A DNA stretch of 64,000 bases from Caenorhabditis remanei (lineage: Eukaryota > Nematoda > Chromadorea > Rhabditida > Rhabditidae): NCBI RefSeq assembly GCF_010183535.1, contig NW_026526025.1, positions 62,001 through 126,000 on the forward strand. Reading direction: 5' to 3'. Below are positions 11,955 to 24,485 of this stretch, in pieces. The notes beneath the pieces were generated by a model that saw only the letters and a program-made list of their open reading frames with translations, made no database searches and was not told where the DNA came from. Made by a program: the position numbers and the translations under genes. Numbering within the stretch: position 1 is the stretch's first letter; the number at the start of each line of letters is the position of its first letter.

Positions 11955-13863
11955 TCATCCAAGTTTGTCGGAAGGTTTCTTGTAGTTCGAAGTACAACGT
12001 TCCTTCGAATTTTCTGAAAATAGAGAATAATGGGTTTTAACGTTGAGGAATATGAGTGTTTCAGAGTCAATGTGATTCGACTTGTTGAATTACTTAAACT
12101 TTTGTTGAAGTACTCTAACTTGTACGCTGTCTTCATAGCGATCATGGTTACTTACCCGTCGACGACTCGGTGCTTCCTTCTTGCTCCTGAATAGACTCCA
12201 ACGACGATTTTTGCTTATCAAGCTGAGCACAAAAAGTCGATGACCTGGCTTGACCCGATTCCGATGCAAGTGGGTTTTTCATGTAGCCGACAGCTTCTTT
12301 CTGGAGAAATATCGGTTAAAAACGGATATTTATCTAATCCACATACCGTGATATCTTTGACAAACTGCCTATCAAACGCTGGAACGGCAGGCATCAGTCC
12401 AGTTGTAATGACTCTAGAAAATATGGTGATGTACATCTTCATACGGCTAGATCCTTGAACAAAGCTATGGAGCCATCCAAGAACCAGCAATACTCTGAGG
12501 AACCAGACGGGCAAGGCGACAAGTTTCATGTTGGCAAGTTTGTAAAGAGGTAAGTCAAAGGCTACGGCAAGTTCTTCGTATTCCTCGTGACTGATCAACT
12601 CATTTGGGGACTGTTTATGATACATCACGTCGAATTTCGATCTTCTGTTTTGATAGATTTCAGAAAGTGACTGCTTGACACGGACTATAGTGGACACAAC
12701 CTTGTCAAATGGTGTGTAAGTTCCCTGAATAACAAATTTGATTTTCTCAATTCGAAACATCGTTAATCTACTCACTTCACCTAGGATGGCATACGAATGA
12801 ATCGCATTGACTACTTTCAACTTCTCTTGAAATGAAACGTCTTCCCAAACAACACCGCAGACGAGAGACTGGAAGATGTACAACGTGGCTTTATTTTTGT
12901 TGATCATTTGATCTCCACGAGCGCTGAGAACTTTGAAAGGGACGCCTGTCCATGCCATTGACTTTAATCCAATGATGTGAGCTGGGTCGTCAACAAGCTG
13001 AAAATTTTTATTTAGAATAGTGAATATGTAATCCGCGACGTTTTTGCAAGGTTTATTAACCTGGCAGTATTTTTCTTTGTTTCGCGTGCTTTTGCCTCAA
13101 TTCAATTAAAAAACATACCGTTAACAGAGACTTATTGATATCAAACTCCGTGAGCAATTCTTTAAATTTTGAGAGTGGAATAGTACCAATGTTTCCAGGA
13201 TCATTCGAGTTTAGTCTTTGGAAGATCTCAAAGTGTTGACCTAAATTTATGACATTTCTAAACCTCCTTTTCCGCCTTTTGAACTTACGCTCTGGGTTTT
13301 CAAACGGATCATCTTGCTGCTCTTTCAGAAGCGGGATCATAATTGCCACTTCGTCAACGAATACACGGGATTCTTTGACTTCTTCATCTCCAAGTGGCAA
13401 AAATGGAATCGTTCGCATGTATAGCCTCTTCTTGGTTCCGTCAGAGTACTGAAATCAATAATTTTGTACGTCAGAAGTCAGGCTATTTCTCACCTTATAA
13501 ATCATGTTTGTAAACTCGGCGAGATTGTGAAATAAGCCAACATGTGTCTCCCATGTGAATTCCGGGAGATTCTCTATCAAATGTCTAGTCCAGTACATAT
13601 CATCGTCGTCAACAAAGTAGTTGTGCACTTTTTGGTGTTTTCGGAGGGATTCAGGCAGGAGATAGGAGCTCGGCAACACATGAGGAATCGGACCGTAAGT
13701 TATGACCCAGTTTGACTGTAATTTCAGAAGATTATGCTTATTCAAAATGGCATAAATCACATACCAAAGAATTGGGAAATTTCGGATCCTTCCCAAGCGT
13801 AATATCCGTCGATGGGATGATGTTCCATTTACTATCATTGTATTTATGAGTCGAGATTGGCAT
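11955..13863 (-). CDS. Unknown nematode protein, family X member 2 (eight exons)
   Basis: Paralogue of the gene at 738-4104; family not recognised. The exons on the minus strand are 13863-13765, 13715-13494, 13448-13289, 13240-13119, 12997-12776, 12724-12347, 12300-12156 and 12013-11955, all in phase. The start ATG lies six bases past a TTTACAG acceptor, consistent with SL trans-splicing or a 5' UTR intron. Shared blocks with member 1 are FVDE...DDPFENP, FDINKSLLT and LVDDP, plus a central block with hydrophobic helices (WFLRVLLVLGWLHSF). The intron positions are the same, though sequences are strongly diverged. The C-terminus differs: a Ser/Glu/Gln-rich tail here instead of the CPNC-containing exon of member 1. 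A head-to-head arrangement of the two copies points to an old duplication. Confidence 0.75.
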
Positions 13864-14654
13864 TTCACCTGTAAATGACACTATTGAAAAAAGCACCGGT
13901 TCGAATTTAAGAAAAACTTGGGAATGAAGCATAACAAATGTGGAAATCAAGACAAACTTGTCAAAATATCGTCTGTCGTACCAGAAAAAATAACTCAACA
14001 TGTGAGAAAATCAAGTGCAAATGAAAAAAAAACTACGCTATTATCGAGTCGAGACGTTTTTGGGGTCAAATGAGCGTGTGTGCGGTGGAGCGCACTTGCA
14101 CATAAAGTCAATAGAGAACGTTCTCCTTAGAACGTCATGTCGTTTCCCATCTCCCACCGAACACAGTAACATGTTTTCTTTCGGAATCACTTGATTTTGA
14201 ATAAATTTGAAAAAGTATTTACCAGTTCACTTATCGATTTTTCGAAACAAACGTAAAGAAGAATTGTCGACATTTGAAAAATGAAACATCCATTTTTTAT
14301 GGATACCAGAAGTTTATTTCGAAGCCAATAATTATTGACCCATAAAAAAATGTATATAACGGCACAATTTTATCGATCAAATCAAAGAAACTTTATTCTG
14401 TCACAGGCATGTTTGCAAAACGAATCGTCACACAATGACGAGTAGAAAATGGGCGTATAGATGAGCAATTACAGAATAAAGATAAATTCATAAAGGTTTT
14501 CAAAAAGGAAAAATGTCAGCTGTAAAAACTAGAAAGTTTGGGAGCAGAGAACAAAAAATTGATGAGAGAAGGTGTCCTCAGTCAATTCCAAACCACTACA
14601 CAAAACAAAGAGTAAAAAAGAAGATAATGAGAGGACTTCAATAATGAAAGAACA
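13864..14654. other. Intergenic stretch between two minus-strand genes
   Basis: It contains the 5' flank of the gene starting at 13863 and the 3' flank of the gene ending at 14655. Nothing else could be supported; composition is AT-rich. Confidence 0.45.
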
Positions 14655-17600
14655 TCAGATCCCAGCTTGACTGTTGTTCCAAACTGCTCTCAACTCGAAA
14701 TACTTGTTTCTAGGAGCGTCGTAATGCTCCTTCTTCCATCCTAGAGTAGTCAGACCAATGAGTTGGATGTGCTTCTGGAACATGTCTCCGAGCCCATTTT
14801 TGAAGACATATTCATAGTTTCTTGCAACGAATCCAGTCTGAAAAAGTGTTATGACATGGTGTGGAATATTTACGAAAAGCAAACTTGTGGAATTTGTTGA
14901 GTTTGGAAAAAATTATAATGAGAGATGAGAATATTAATGTTGAAAACACTCAGTACTCAGAAGTTACACTTACCAAGACTCTTGACTTGAATTCGGCTGA
15001 ATAGCTGCCGGCACGGACACCAGAAGTCGACAAGAAGCTGAAATTCTTTTCAAATTTTATAATTCAAACTCAAAAAACTTACTCTCTGAGCATCAAATCG
15101 TAAATTTCCGTCTTTCCATGCGGGAAAAAGAGCTCGGTGAAAGTTGGAATCAAGCGACCGTCCAGATCTCTACCGCTTGATTCAACTTGCTCTTCCAAGT
15201 TTTTCTTCCTCGGCACGGCAAGTTTCTTATTTTTGGGAAGCTTCTGTCTGGCGAGCTTGGCGTTGAACACCTTTTTCAGATATTCTGTTGGCTGAATTTT
15301 AACAACCGCCATATCTGAAGAGGAGACGAGGTATTCCGAGGGAATCTCTGTCTGAAATTATGGAAAATTGTAGACGGTGCAACATAATCAAAAAAATGTT
15401 TCCGGAAAACTACTGTCGTGAATTTGACATATTCCGAACCGCCAAAAAACAAAGTTATGTTTTGATAAAGTTACCTTATCGTCCGAACACATGTGCCGCT
15501 CTTGGTTCAACTTCACATTGCCTACGGGGAACCACTCTTTGTTTGGTTTTGGGGTGTCGGATGTTGACTTTAATGAGTACACCGATGGAAGAAGCTCGAG
15601 GTTACGTCTGTAAATTATTTTTTCATTTCGGCTATTAGTTCGTTTCATTTTTCTGATTTTCGTTGTACGTTTGAAAACTTTTCATAACTTATAGTCGTTT
15701 TGCATTCAAAACAATGATTTTAAATCCAAACAATCAAAGAAGAATAACAGCGACAGGTGCTACTACGAATTTGATATACATATATGTTTATCATTTCAAG
15801 TCATATTCTTACCTCGGTTCGTAGACAACACTCTCGAATACACCAATCCGGTTGGACAAATGGGTCTCGGAGAATTGTTGGACGTTAGCTTCCATATTTT
15901 TATTATCAGCTTTTTGCTTTTTAGCAGGAATCATATCAGATTCTGAAAATTGCAAATAAAACAATCACTGAGCTAAGCTTGGGGATTTTATTGAAAATAT
16001 CATAAAAATGTACTTTGTTTCAATGTCTAGCATATAGAAAATTACTGGAACGTACCATTTTTCCGTTTCTGACCGAACCCATTATTACAGTTTTCCATTT
16101 CCTCCGAAGTCGCTTTTCCTGGTCCTTGATTCGTGGTATCTGAAAACAAAATTTAAAAATTTAAACCAACATTCACAATCACAAAAGGATAAGGTATTGA
16201 AAGATAATGCTGGTATTTTTTGCCTACACTTTTCCAAACTTGGCGATAACAGCATACTTGCAAGTTTTCAGCCCGGGCCAAGTCTGTAGAAAAGTTTCAA
16301 GGCTCAGCCGGGCTTCAAGAATAGGTATTTATTGTTTAGCAAAATTTTTGAATTTTTAATTGAAATTTTATATTTAAAAAATCCAATATTTTGATGGATG
16401 ACTAGCTTTTGATGGAATTTTAAAGTATAGTCAACAATTCGTCATTTTTGGAAAAAACACTAAATTTCATTTCATTTGGGCTTGAGAACAAGGAAGAGAA
16501 AGATGTGTTGGAAGTGCTCACTATTTTCTTTCGAAAACGAGAATATAAAGCTCAACTGAAAATTTTCTTTCCGAATTACGCTTTCCGATCTGGACTATGT
16601 TTCCATGGAAATTATCTCTTAGGATATAGTAGAGAGAAGTGACCGCTTCAAAAAAATACGTATATTTCTGTGCAATCAAAGTTCGCAACAAATCAATGAT
16701 ATTTTGAATTTAAAAAAAAATAAAAAACAAGTATGAGCAAGGAAGCTATGAAATTAATCTAATTCTTGTTATACTGGACTTTATGTAGATTTTTTCTAAC
16801 TGTCGTATTGCAATGCAAAAAATGTTCGCTAATGAATTCTTGAATAACAAGAATTGTAAAATATGCCTTTTTCGACTTTCCGATGTTTCTAATGTACATG
16901 AACATCAGAGCGTGTTTTCTCTTTCTGACATCATCACCGGGGGATTGTACAAAATCGAGAAGTACGCTTACAGAACTGTTGGCGCATGTTTTGTTCAGTG
17001 CTACAGTAGTCAAGCGAAAGCGTTTGGAGATGAAGTAAAATGAAGACAACACAATTCAATATTGAAAAGAGACATAATGAGAAATCGAGTTGAATTCTCG
17101 TTACTATTGATGAGGTAATTAGGAGGCTGAGAAATTGAGGTTTGTCATTTCTGATAAAAGCTTCTATAAAAAGTTGTTCATTAGTTAATTCAGCATCAGA
17201 CTACAAGGGAATTTCGAGTGATGAAAATTTCTAAGTTTGTTTTGAAACCTTCAATGATGCTCAAAATTTGAAAACTTGTAGCGTAACAATCACAATCACT
17301 TTGCCTCGTATACTTCACTCGTTACCGTTAAACGGAGAACGTTGATGCAGTAGGTATTAGAAAATTGGAAAACTTTTTTTTGAGCAGGTTTGATTCTCTC
17401 AAAAAGTTTGTGAATATGACTGGGTTTTGCCATCTTTCTGATTGACATGATTGTTTTTCAGATTGTGCTAACATAAACTCGAAAGAAATCGAACACACCC
17501 GAAAAAGGTTCTCTCTCTGACCAACTAAGATAATCGGACATGTGTTTCTACGTTCTGAGAATGGTAATGAATGGAGTGTTTAAAGTAATAAGATATTTCA

Positions 17601-17966
17601 ATTTTTATGCTAGAGGTTATCAAACGTTGAACTCCAGTTTGAGCATTTCAGAGGTCTGATAAGAAAATTTATAAAACTGAAACATTGGTACGATGATCAA
17701 GTAACGCGCTCCGCCGCCTCTAATTTCAACTCTCTTTCCCAACAAATTCTCTCGACCCACTTTGGTTTGTTTAGAAAGTCGTCAGTGAACAGTTTCGATT
17801 TCAAAAAAATTTTAATATTACCATATTACCCATCAAGCAACATACCATTCTTTTGCTTACGATCACAACTTTCACTCTCTGTTAGTGTGGGAACGAGCGG
17901 TGGAGAAGGTGTTGGAGGAACTGGTTCTGGTGCGTTAGATTGGGATGAGGTGTTACCAGGAGCCAT
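14655..17966 (-). CDS. Unknown nematode protein, family Y short form (seven exons)
   Basis: Not recognised. The exons on the minus strand are 17966-17846, 16139-16056, 15942-15813, 15607-15475, 15351-15083, 15037-14974 and 14837-14655, all with GT/AG ends and compatible phases, giving about 320 residues. The start follows a TTTCCAG acceptor by five bases, suggesting trans-splicing. The N-terminus is Pro/Thr/Ser-rich and disordered, then a Lys-rich stretch (PAKKQKADNKN) follows. The conserved C-terminal half has VYEPRRNLELLP, a YLKKVF basic segment, GRDLDGRLIPTFTELFF and GW-KKEHYDA. These align with the longer paralogue at 25341-28812. The 1.7-kb first intron carries repeat debris. No membrane segment or enzyme motif is seen; a nuclear role is only a guess from the basic stretches. 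Confidence 0.75.
16251..16420. repeat. Diverged fragment resembling the GGGCCGG MITE
   Basis: Inside intron 1 of the gene at 14655-17966. It starts ATACTTG and has blocks CAGCCCGGGCC and CAGCCGGGCT in an otherwise AT-rich context, as in the MITEs at 2573 and 30225. The right end could not be fixed, so it is listed only as a probable relic. Confidence 0.3.
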
Positions 17967-18378
17967 GATGTCTGGAAATAATTCTTCGATTTAAACATAT
18001 TTTGTTGTATGAGCACAACAAAAAAATAAAACGCGCATAATACGTTAACTGCAACGAAAAAAACGCAGTCAAAAAAGAGTATTTACCCATCTCTCATTTA
18101 AATACAAGAACACAATGGAGCACTCTTGCATCTAACCTTCCCAAAAACGCAAAGAATCAATAATAAACACTAAGAAGGGAAAAGATTATACAAGGTAAAG
18201 AGGGTGAATGAGAGAATGAGCGAAAACAAGACATGAAGATGTAACGTGGGGACTGGGAAAAAGGATTAGCATCCGTGCAGTGTGTTTGTCAATCTAGGCT
18301 GGTCTGGGTGAATATGAAAACGTAACATAAAATGAGAAAAGACTGTGGATTTATCCGTTTATTATAAGTACGTCAAAC
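17967..18378. promoter_or_regulatory. Presumed 5' flank of family Y short gene
   Basis: Non-coding AT-rich sequence between the ATG at 17966 and repeat B. A TTTCCAG splice acceptor lies at 17972-17978. No TATA box or other core element could be named with confidence. Confidence 0.3.
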
Positions 18379-19265
18379 ATTTTGTGAAATGAAAAAGAAG
18401 AAATAGTGAAAAATAGTGAATCTGGACGTGTGTAGTTTGAATAGCAACGGATTAATTAAGGGGCAGAAATAAGGATTAAGGTTTGTTTGGCCCGACGGCC
18501 AGGTACGCATTTGCCAGAGGGCTAAATGGCAGATGGGCTCTCGTTTAATTGGTGGGAGTCTCAGTAGGCAGAACTACAAGAACGTTGCTCAGGATATTCG
18601 GAACATTTCTTATACACAACGTGAAAAAGTAAACAATTCAAAACACTGGCAATGTATAAAACAAGATGGTATTCTTGACCATACTTAGTTGAATGAAAAA
18701 TTAGGGCTATCATATCCAAACTGCTAAAAACTATATTCTAAATTAGTGTTAGAAGAGATAATCGTGAAAGGAAACCCGTAATAAATAAATGAACGGAAAA
18801 TCGTGGGAAGACAAGAAAAACGACAACCTCAATGAGTGTGAAGAAATACATTGATACATAGTAATTTGATGATTCGAATTATATGCAACTTAATAAACTT
18901 CAACTTTGATCTCAGATTGAATCAAACTGTCACAAATGAAAACATTTGCAACTGCAATGAAGATGACTCCCACAGACGGAGAGTAGTCAGTGTTTCTAGA
19001 TCGACTGTTCAAGTAAACAGTGGAGCACATTTGCATATTGTTATGTCCCGGCAACCGATTTTCGTAAGATGCATTAATAAACAAGTTTGACATGGGGTAA
19101 ATGTTCCAAAAGCAGACGCAAAATCAGAACATCAAGGCGAAATGAACATCTTTGATGCTGCTTGCACCTTTTTTTTACAGCCATTGGTCCAAAATGCAAG
19201 TATAAAGGGCATGAAAAAGTGAACAACACGTGAAATAAATACTCATTTCCCGTTACTTTGTCATC
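18379..19265. repeat. Dispersed repeat B, copy 1
   Basis: It matches 29065-29830 over most of its length with few differences apart from a roughly 120-bp segment around 18670-18840, which is largely missing from or replaced in the other copy. Shared boundaries are ATTTTGTGAAATG on the left and TTACTTTGTCATC on the right. No terminal inverted repeats and no clear target duplication are seen. Reading frames inside are short and conserved only because the DNA is. It lies about 410 bp upstream of one family Y gene, as the second copy does for the other. Confidence 0.72.
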
Positions 19266-19446
19266 CAATTAACAACTTTTATTAATTTTTCGATCCGGTT
19301 GAATGGTTTGAACTCAATTCCACTACACAAACAGTTTTGGTTCAGGTAACCTATCCATTTTTACAAAAATCGTTTTATGTGAAACCAAGGCGAGTATTCG
19401 ATTATCCTCAAGTTCTCCAGTTTTTTTTTTCATTTTTCAAAAATAC

Positions 19447-20017
19447 CTGAAAAATCCACATCGTTCATTGCGTACTCGAGATGATTTTCTTGGCTGGTCA
19501 AAAGCATCTCCAATGTCGCTTTTCTGAAATAAACACAATTAGAAGACAAAAGTAAAAAACGCAGCAAAAAAAGCTGAACCAAAATAGTGGAAAATGGTTA
19601 ACTTGAGAATTGATATAAAAAATAAACTCACTCCATGATCAGTTTAAATCCCCATTCATTGGATTTCGAAAGGAACTCCTGAACGCTTTTGTGATGAGCC
19701 AGGTGTACCGTCCATTCATCCACTCCATCGAAAGCGACACGACAGATCGAACACCGATTGGGCTGTGCTTCTGGCTCCTTTTGGAGTTTAAAAAGGAGAT
19801 TCGTGAATCCTTAAACAGCAGACGAATCCAATCGACTAAAACATTCCACCGGTTCCGTCGTTATCAGTCCAGAGCTCCATACTACCTTGTATTTCCAAAC
19901 ACATTCCTCGTCATCGAGTTGAACTCCTCGGATTTCAATAACCTGCTAGGATATATATTTATCAAATGCTGCGCTGTAAACTCTGCTAACCTTCAGATCA
20001 CTGGGATGTCCGGCCAT
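19447..20017 (-). pseudogene. Chromodomain-like plus C2H2 zinc-finger gene, probably broken
   Basis: On the minus strand the start ATG (MAGHPSDLK, 20017-19991) is followed by a 45-bp intron. Then comes exon 19945-19632 and exon 19523-19447. The first part, VIEIRGVQLDDEEC then WKYKVVWSSG, resembles a chromo-type fold: beta strands with the W-KYKV-W core. The second part has a C2H2 finger (CSICRVAFDG with a distal H-LAHH). An in-frame TAA at 19811-19813 separates the two. Skipping a 39-bp in-phase segment there would restore the frame, but its ends are poor splice sites. No downstream exon was found; repeat B follows. A diverged copy of its upstream region and start lies in both arms of inverted duplication 1. 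Confidence 0.5.
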
Positions 20018-21658
20018 TTTTCTAGTAGTGAAGAAATGCAGATGTGTATTTCAAATCAAAACCTGAAATGGGAATGAAATATGCTTTCGATGAAGCGAAA
20101 ATGAGAAACGGAAGTGGTTATTAAAGAAATACATACAAAAAACCTATTGAGGGTATTGTTGTTAAATACAGTAAGAACATTGCAATAAGAAATGGAATAG
20201 CGACTGAATAGAGCTTATAATTTTGATTTGTTTTATGATTTAATTGAGTCAGTTCATTATCATTCTGAAAACAAAGCCATACAAACTTTAAGAAATTTAC
20301 ATAATGAAAAAGTATTATATTTTTTCTAGTTTTTATATTTTCTATGAAGATGGGACTCCACAACGTTTCGTAAAATGCACTTGCGTGGCTACAGCAACAA
20401 TTTGCAAAAATCATGTTGAAACAGAAGTTCTTCAAATTAGACATTTTTAAATTAATTAAATTTTTCATTGAGAATGATCTAAACACGCAATCTAAAAGCT
20501 TCAATCTGTAGCATCTTATTTTCCAGGTCTCAGTTTTGTTTTTACGGGACCCTTTGCTTTATGCTTATAAAGCTTGAATGTTTTTACAAAGTGTCACAGT
20601 AGCGAAATGCGGATAATATGTATGCGAAGCGTCGTAGTTTCAAATTTTCACGTTAAAAACGCGCAGTTAAATGGGGAGTTCGGCTGTTATTCACTAAACT
20701 TTAAAACAATTTTCGAAATGAAAAGTCAGCGGAAAATATGATTTTTATACAACACGAAGCAAAAAGTTTTCAGAACCAATTTTAAAAATTATTTTTTTGT
20801 AAGTTCATCACCTAAACTGTGTTAAAAACAGGCCAGGGAAATATAAATTTATTAGCATAGTCCTAAAATAGAAATTTTTAAAAGTTCATTGAAAGCAATG
20901 AAGTTTCGAGAACTTTTGCTACATTCAGCAAAAAGAAAATACTTTTTCAAAACGAATGATGACGCGAATATAGATAACTAGCGCCAAACAACGTTCCTCC
21001 GCTACATTGCTCAAGTGTCTGCGTCTCTCCTTAACCCTTTAATTTGCCATGTGTTATTAATGCTTGCGACAGCCATGCAAATTTCTGTTGAGATTTCGCA
21101 ATATATGTGCAGGTTACTGGTTTTTTCAGTGATAAACAAAAATATAAACTATTGCAGTAAATAAACAAATATGAAACTGAGACCTCGAAAAATTCAATAA
21201 CAAGAACAGTCGAAAATTTCAAATACGCTGACGCAGAAGATCATGAGCTTTTTTTTGAGCTCTGAATTATAACCAGACAAGCCAGTTCTGAAAATAAAAG
21301 CATATTTCAAAAACTATTTGTGTTTATTTGAAAAACGACCATTTTGTATTCAGATCACCATTTTTCAGTTTATGAGCATTTTAATAGTTAGTCTATTTTA
21401 CTAATAAACTTTCAAGTCATGCACAATTTTGGTATGTAACTGAAATCTAAGTTTTTTTTCGATTATATTTCAAACAGATAAGACATGAGCGTAAACTTTG
21501 TGAGACTAATTGAGAATGACGAGAATTCTTTTAATTTTAAGCAATATCAAAATATAAGATGTATGGATTAACCATAGTTCCTCCGGAATATAAGTATTAA
21601 CTCTGGAAAAATACCCATAAAAATGAAGATAGAGAGAGCAAAACTGCGTAACTTGTGA
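20018..21658. other. Intergenic stretch, 5' flank of chromodomain-like gene
   Basis: About 20018-20420 is clearly homologous to 46990-47400 and 48775-49190 in the arms of inverted duplication 1, so it is probably an old duplicated upstream region. It includes a minus-strand frame at 20121-20504 with a hydrophobic end, which I do not trust as a gene. The remainder (20.5-21.6 kb) is AT-rich with nothing supportable. Confidence 0.45.
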
Positions 21659-22567
21659 AAACATCTAGCATGGTGTGTCCCCTGACAGGAAGGCAAAAGT
21701 GTCAAGTGCCAGAGGTCCTGCCCACATGTGAGCACGAGTGATACTGTAGAGGCGGGCGGAAAGCGGGAGAGAAGGCGGCAACAAAAAGAAGCGCGCACCA
21801 TAAACTGTACCAGAAGTGTGATGAGGTCACCGACTGGCTTTTGAGGTAAAATAAACAAATTGGGTAGATGCGAGCATTGTACGTTAACGATGTATAGCAA
21901 GTAGTTTATTATACCGTCGTTTCGAGGGATTCTTACGCTCATAGATTTACGCGTATCCGAGTTGAGCAGAATGCGGTGTTTGAAATGGCGGAAAGCGGAG
22001 TGGAATATTTTTGAGCGGAAGGTAGTTGACGGAAGACGGAATAGAAAATGTTCGGCGCAATGTGGAATGCAAAAATGCCAAAAAGCTGAAGGCGGAACAG
22101 AAAGTCATTTTTCAGAAGACAATTTTGGCCTTATTTTGTTGAAAACCCCGTCATACTATTAAAATGTGTGTTAATTTTTGTTTTTTGGTAAAAATTGATA
22201 GTTTTGCTGCGAAAAACCTCCAAAATATACAAATGAATTCGAGTAGGCGAACAAATTTTTCAAGCTGATATCCAGGCAAAAGCGGAAAAAAATTTCAAAA
22301 TTATGGAAAGCGGTACACGGAATTTAAAAAAATTGGGGCAAGGCGGGATTCTACTCAACTCTGGTCTCCTAACAGGAAGGCAGAAATGTGAAGTGCCAGA
22401 GTTCCTGCCCAAATGTGAGCACGAGTGATACTGTAGAGGCGGGCGGAGAGCGGGAGAAAAGCGGGGGAGGAGGTGGCAACAAAAAGAAGCGCCCACCATA
22501 AACTGTACCAGAAGTGTGATGAGGTTACCGACTGTCTTTTGAAGTAAAATAAACATTTTGGGTAGAT
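21659..22567. repeat. Dispersed repeat A, copy 2
   Basis: Near-identical to 10064-10975, including the internal duplicated block. The match stops abruptly at GGGTAGAT, after which the two loci differ. This copy lies between the chromodomain-like pseudogene and the long family Y gene. Confidence 0.75.
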
Positions 22568-23530
22568 TTGGTATCATAATTTTCTGCAATTTTTGAGCCG
22601 GCCGGTTCTCGTTTTGATTTCTCGGCACATGAGTTTTTTTTGTTGATGTGATTGTTTTTGTGTTCGGTAGACTTACTCAAGTACTTACAACAGTTTCAAA
22701 GTTTTACTTCTCGCTTTTTTCCCGCCGAAAACGGAGCTTTGATTTACACGCAACTTTTTGCGTTTTTGAAACGTTATTTTGTTTTCATTCCTTTCTAGTC
22801 TAAAAATTAGGTCATCCAAAAGGATGTTGCTGATGTACGTCAAAAAAGGTCTCTTTGTTTCAATGTAAAAACATTTTGATTCAAAGGATTTGAAACAAGA
22901 AACTTGTATCTGACTGAAAAAGTTCTTCTCTTTCAACAGTCAGAGCTAGATTTTTAGCTATTGTAGGGAGTCATAGATACGGATCTGTATCAAACTACCC
23001 GTAGGTTGTCAACTTTATTATGGGTGTCTCATGGTTCATGGATGGAAATCATTTATCGGAATGAGAAAAAAAATCAGTAGTTTTCACGAATGGGATGTGT
23101 AGGTAATAAGGTAAAACACTGTGCGTTAACCACAAAGAAGGTAATTAGAATGCAATAAAGTTTGGGTCGATAATCAATCATAGTAACTAGAAACAGTGAG
23201 TTATAGTTCAACCTCAAAAAAAGAAACTTGTGACTCAACCTAGTACAAAAAGTTAGATAGAAATGCTTTTTCAATTATTTTTGTGGTTTGGTTGAACCCA
23301 GCAATGATTTCTTGTAGCAGTATATCGTTTGATCATAACTTTTTTGTATTAAGTTGTTCTCCAGAAGGCCAACCGTGACGCCCCGTCATGTGGAGTTTGA
23401 GACGCGTACACATGTTCGGGCAAAACAGTAGTCCTCACCAAGACAATATGTCGTTTTTTCAGCTCTAATCACAAAGGCTTTGCACATTTTTATCACTCTT
23501 TGTGAGAGTATTGTATCAAATAACCTCTCT
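22568..23530. other. Intergenic stretch with a partial repeat C
   Basis: No supportable gene. At about 23350-23440 there is a partial diverged repeat of the motif GGCCAACCGTGACG...GGGCAAAACAGTAGTCCTCACC, which recurs in full at about 23785-23865. Confidence 0.4.
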
Positions 23531-23825
23531 ACGCGGATCATTCTCATTTGATGTTGAAAATTATAATTTTGCATTAAAGTATCAATGTTTGCTATTAAAG
23601 GAAAAACAACGAAAATTAAATTGAAGTTTTAATCAAAACAATTTCCAATAAATAATCAAAACATTTCGAATTCGACAAAAAACTAAAGCCGCCACGGCCC
23701 TCTCAAACTTCCGTTTAAAGTAGGGCTTCTCGCTGGAGGACGTGTGATGAACCCCCGTCGTTCGCACCCCAGCCACAGTTGTTCTCCACAAGGCCAACCG
23801 TGACGGCCTGTCACGCGCAGTCTGA
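23531..23825. repeat. Dispersed repeat C, copy at 23.5 kb
   Basis: About 295 bp running from CGCGGATCATTCTC to CACGCGCAGTCTGA. It matches 45101-45390 and 50786-51075 in the two arms of inverted duplication 1. A frame reading LALWRTTVAGVRTTG is kept in all copies, but this is explained by DNA similarity. It could be the end of a larger mobile element; no termini could be defined. Confidence 0.65.
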
Positions 23826-24485
23826 GATGCGTAGACATGATTGGGCAAAACGGTAGTCCTCACCTGACGGGAGAAAACACTTGTCTACAATCAAACTTCT
23901 GTCACCAAACGCAAGTGCGCTCCGTCGCACTTGCGCCAAATGCCACTCACCAATCCTCTCGCGGGAAACCGAGAGAGATGTTCGGCCGAACTGTCGCCTC
24001 AACCTCACTTCTTTACTTTTGTCTCCGTAGCGAGCAGTCACCCCACTCCTCTCTTTTCCATCGAGGTGTGAAGTAAGTTCTTGCCCGAAAAGGGTCTCTT
24101 CCACTTCTCTTCGAAAAGAAGTCACCGTCTTGTCCTTTCCCCAGCTCATGTCTTATCAAGGGCAATTCCTAAGGAAACAATAGTTCTGTTAACCCGTAAA
24201 AGGTTACACTTCTTTCAGTCGATACTACACACGAACCACCATCGAGAACCACCACCGAAGAAATCATTCCTCCACGCAAGCTGCCGACACGGATAACCAC
24301 TAGTCGAGAGCCTACTTCTTTCGTTTCCCCCAACTCAATTGGTCTTGGAGACGTTTTTCGTCTCTTATCATTGATTGTAACAAGACTGGCTTGCATAAAG
24401 CTTTATCTGATCGAACCACCTGTTCAGTCTAACACAAACTCCTTAACGACTTCTCTACTAAAACTTGGATGCGCGATATAACAAG
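23826..24485. other. GC-richer stretch with open frames on both strands
   Basis: A minus-strand frame of 112 codons ends at 23811. A plus-strand frame of about 88 codons follows a TTTCAG at 24219 (Thr/Pro/Glu-rich, with EPPSRTTTEEIIPPRKLP). A GTAAGT donor sits at 24071. The composition differs from the flanks, which suggests a fragment of a transposon-borne or host exon. Strand and product could not be decided. Confidence 0.25.

Noticed and set aside
20121..20504. Minus-strand frame of 127 codons with a hydrophobic C-terminus
   Set aside because: The homologous sequence in the duplication arms loses the frame after the shared part, so it behaves as duplicated upstream DNA rather than a gene.
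23811..24149. Minus-strand frame of 112 codons as a real gene
   Set aside because: Overlaps repeat C and an equally open plus-strand frame; no motif, so only the stretch is listed.
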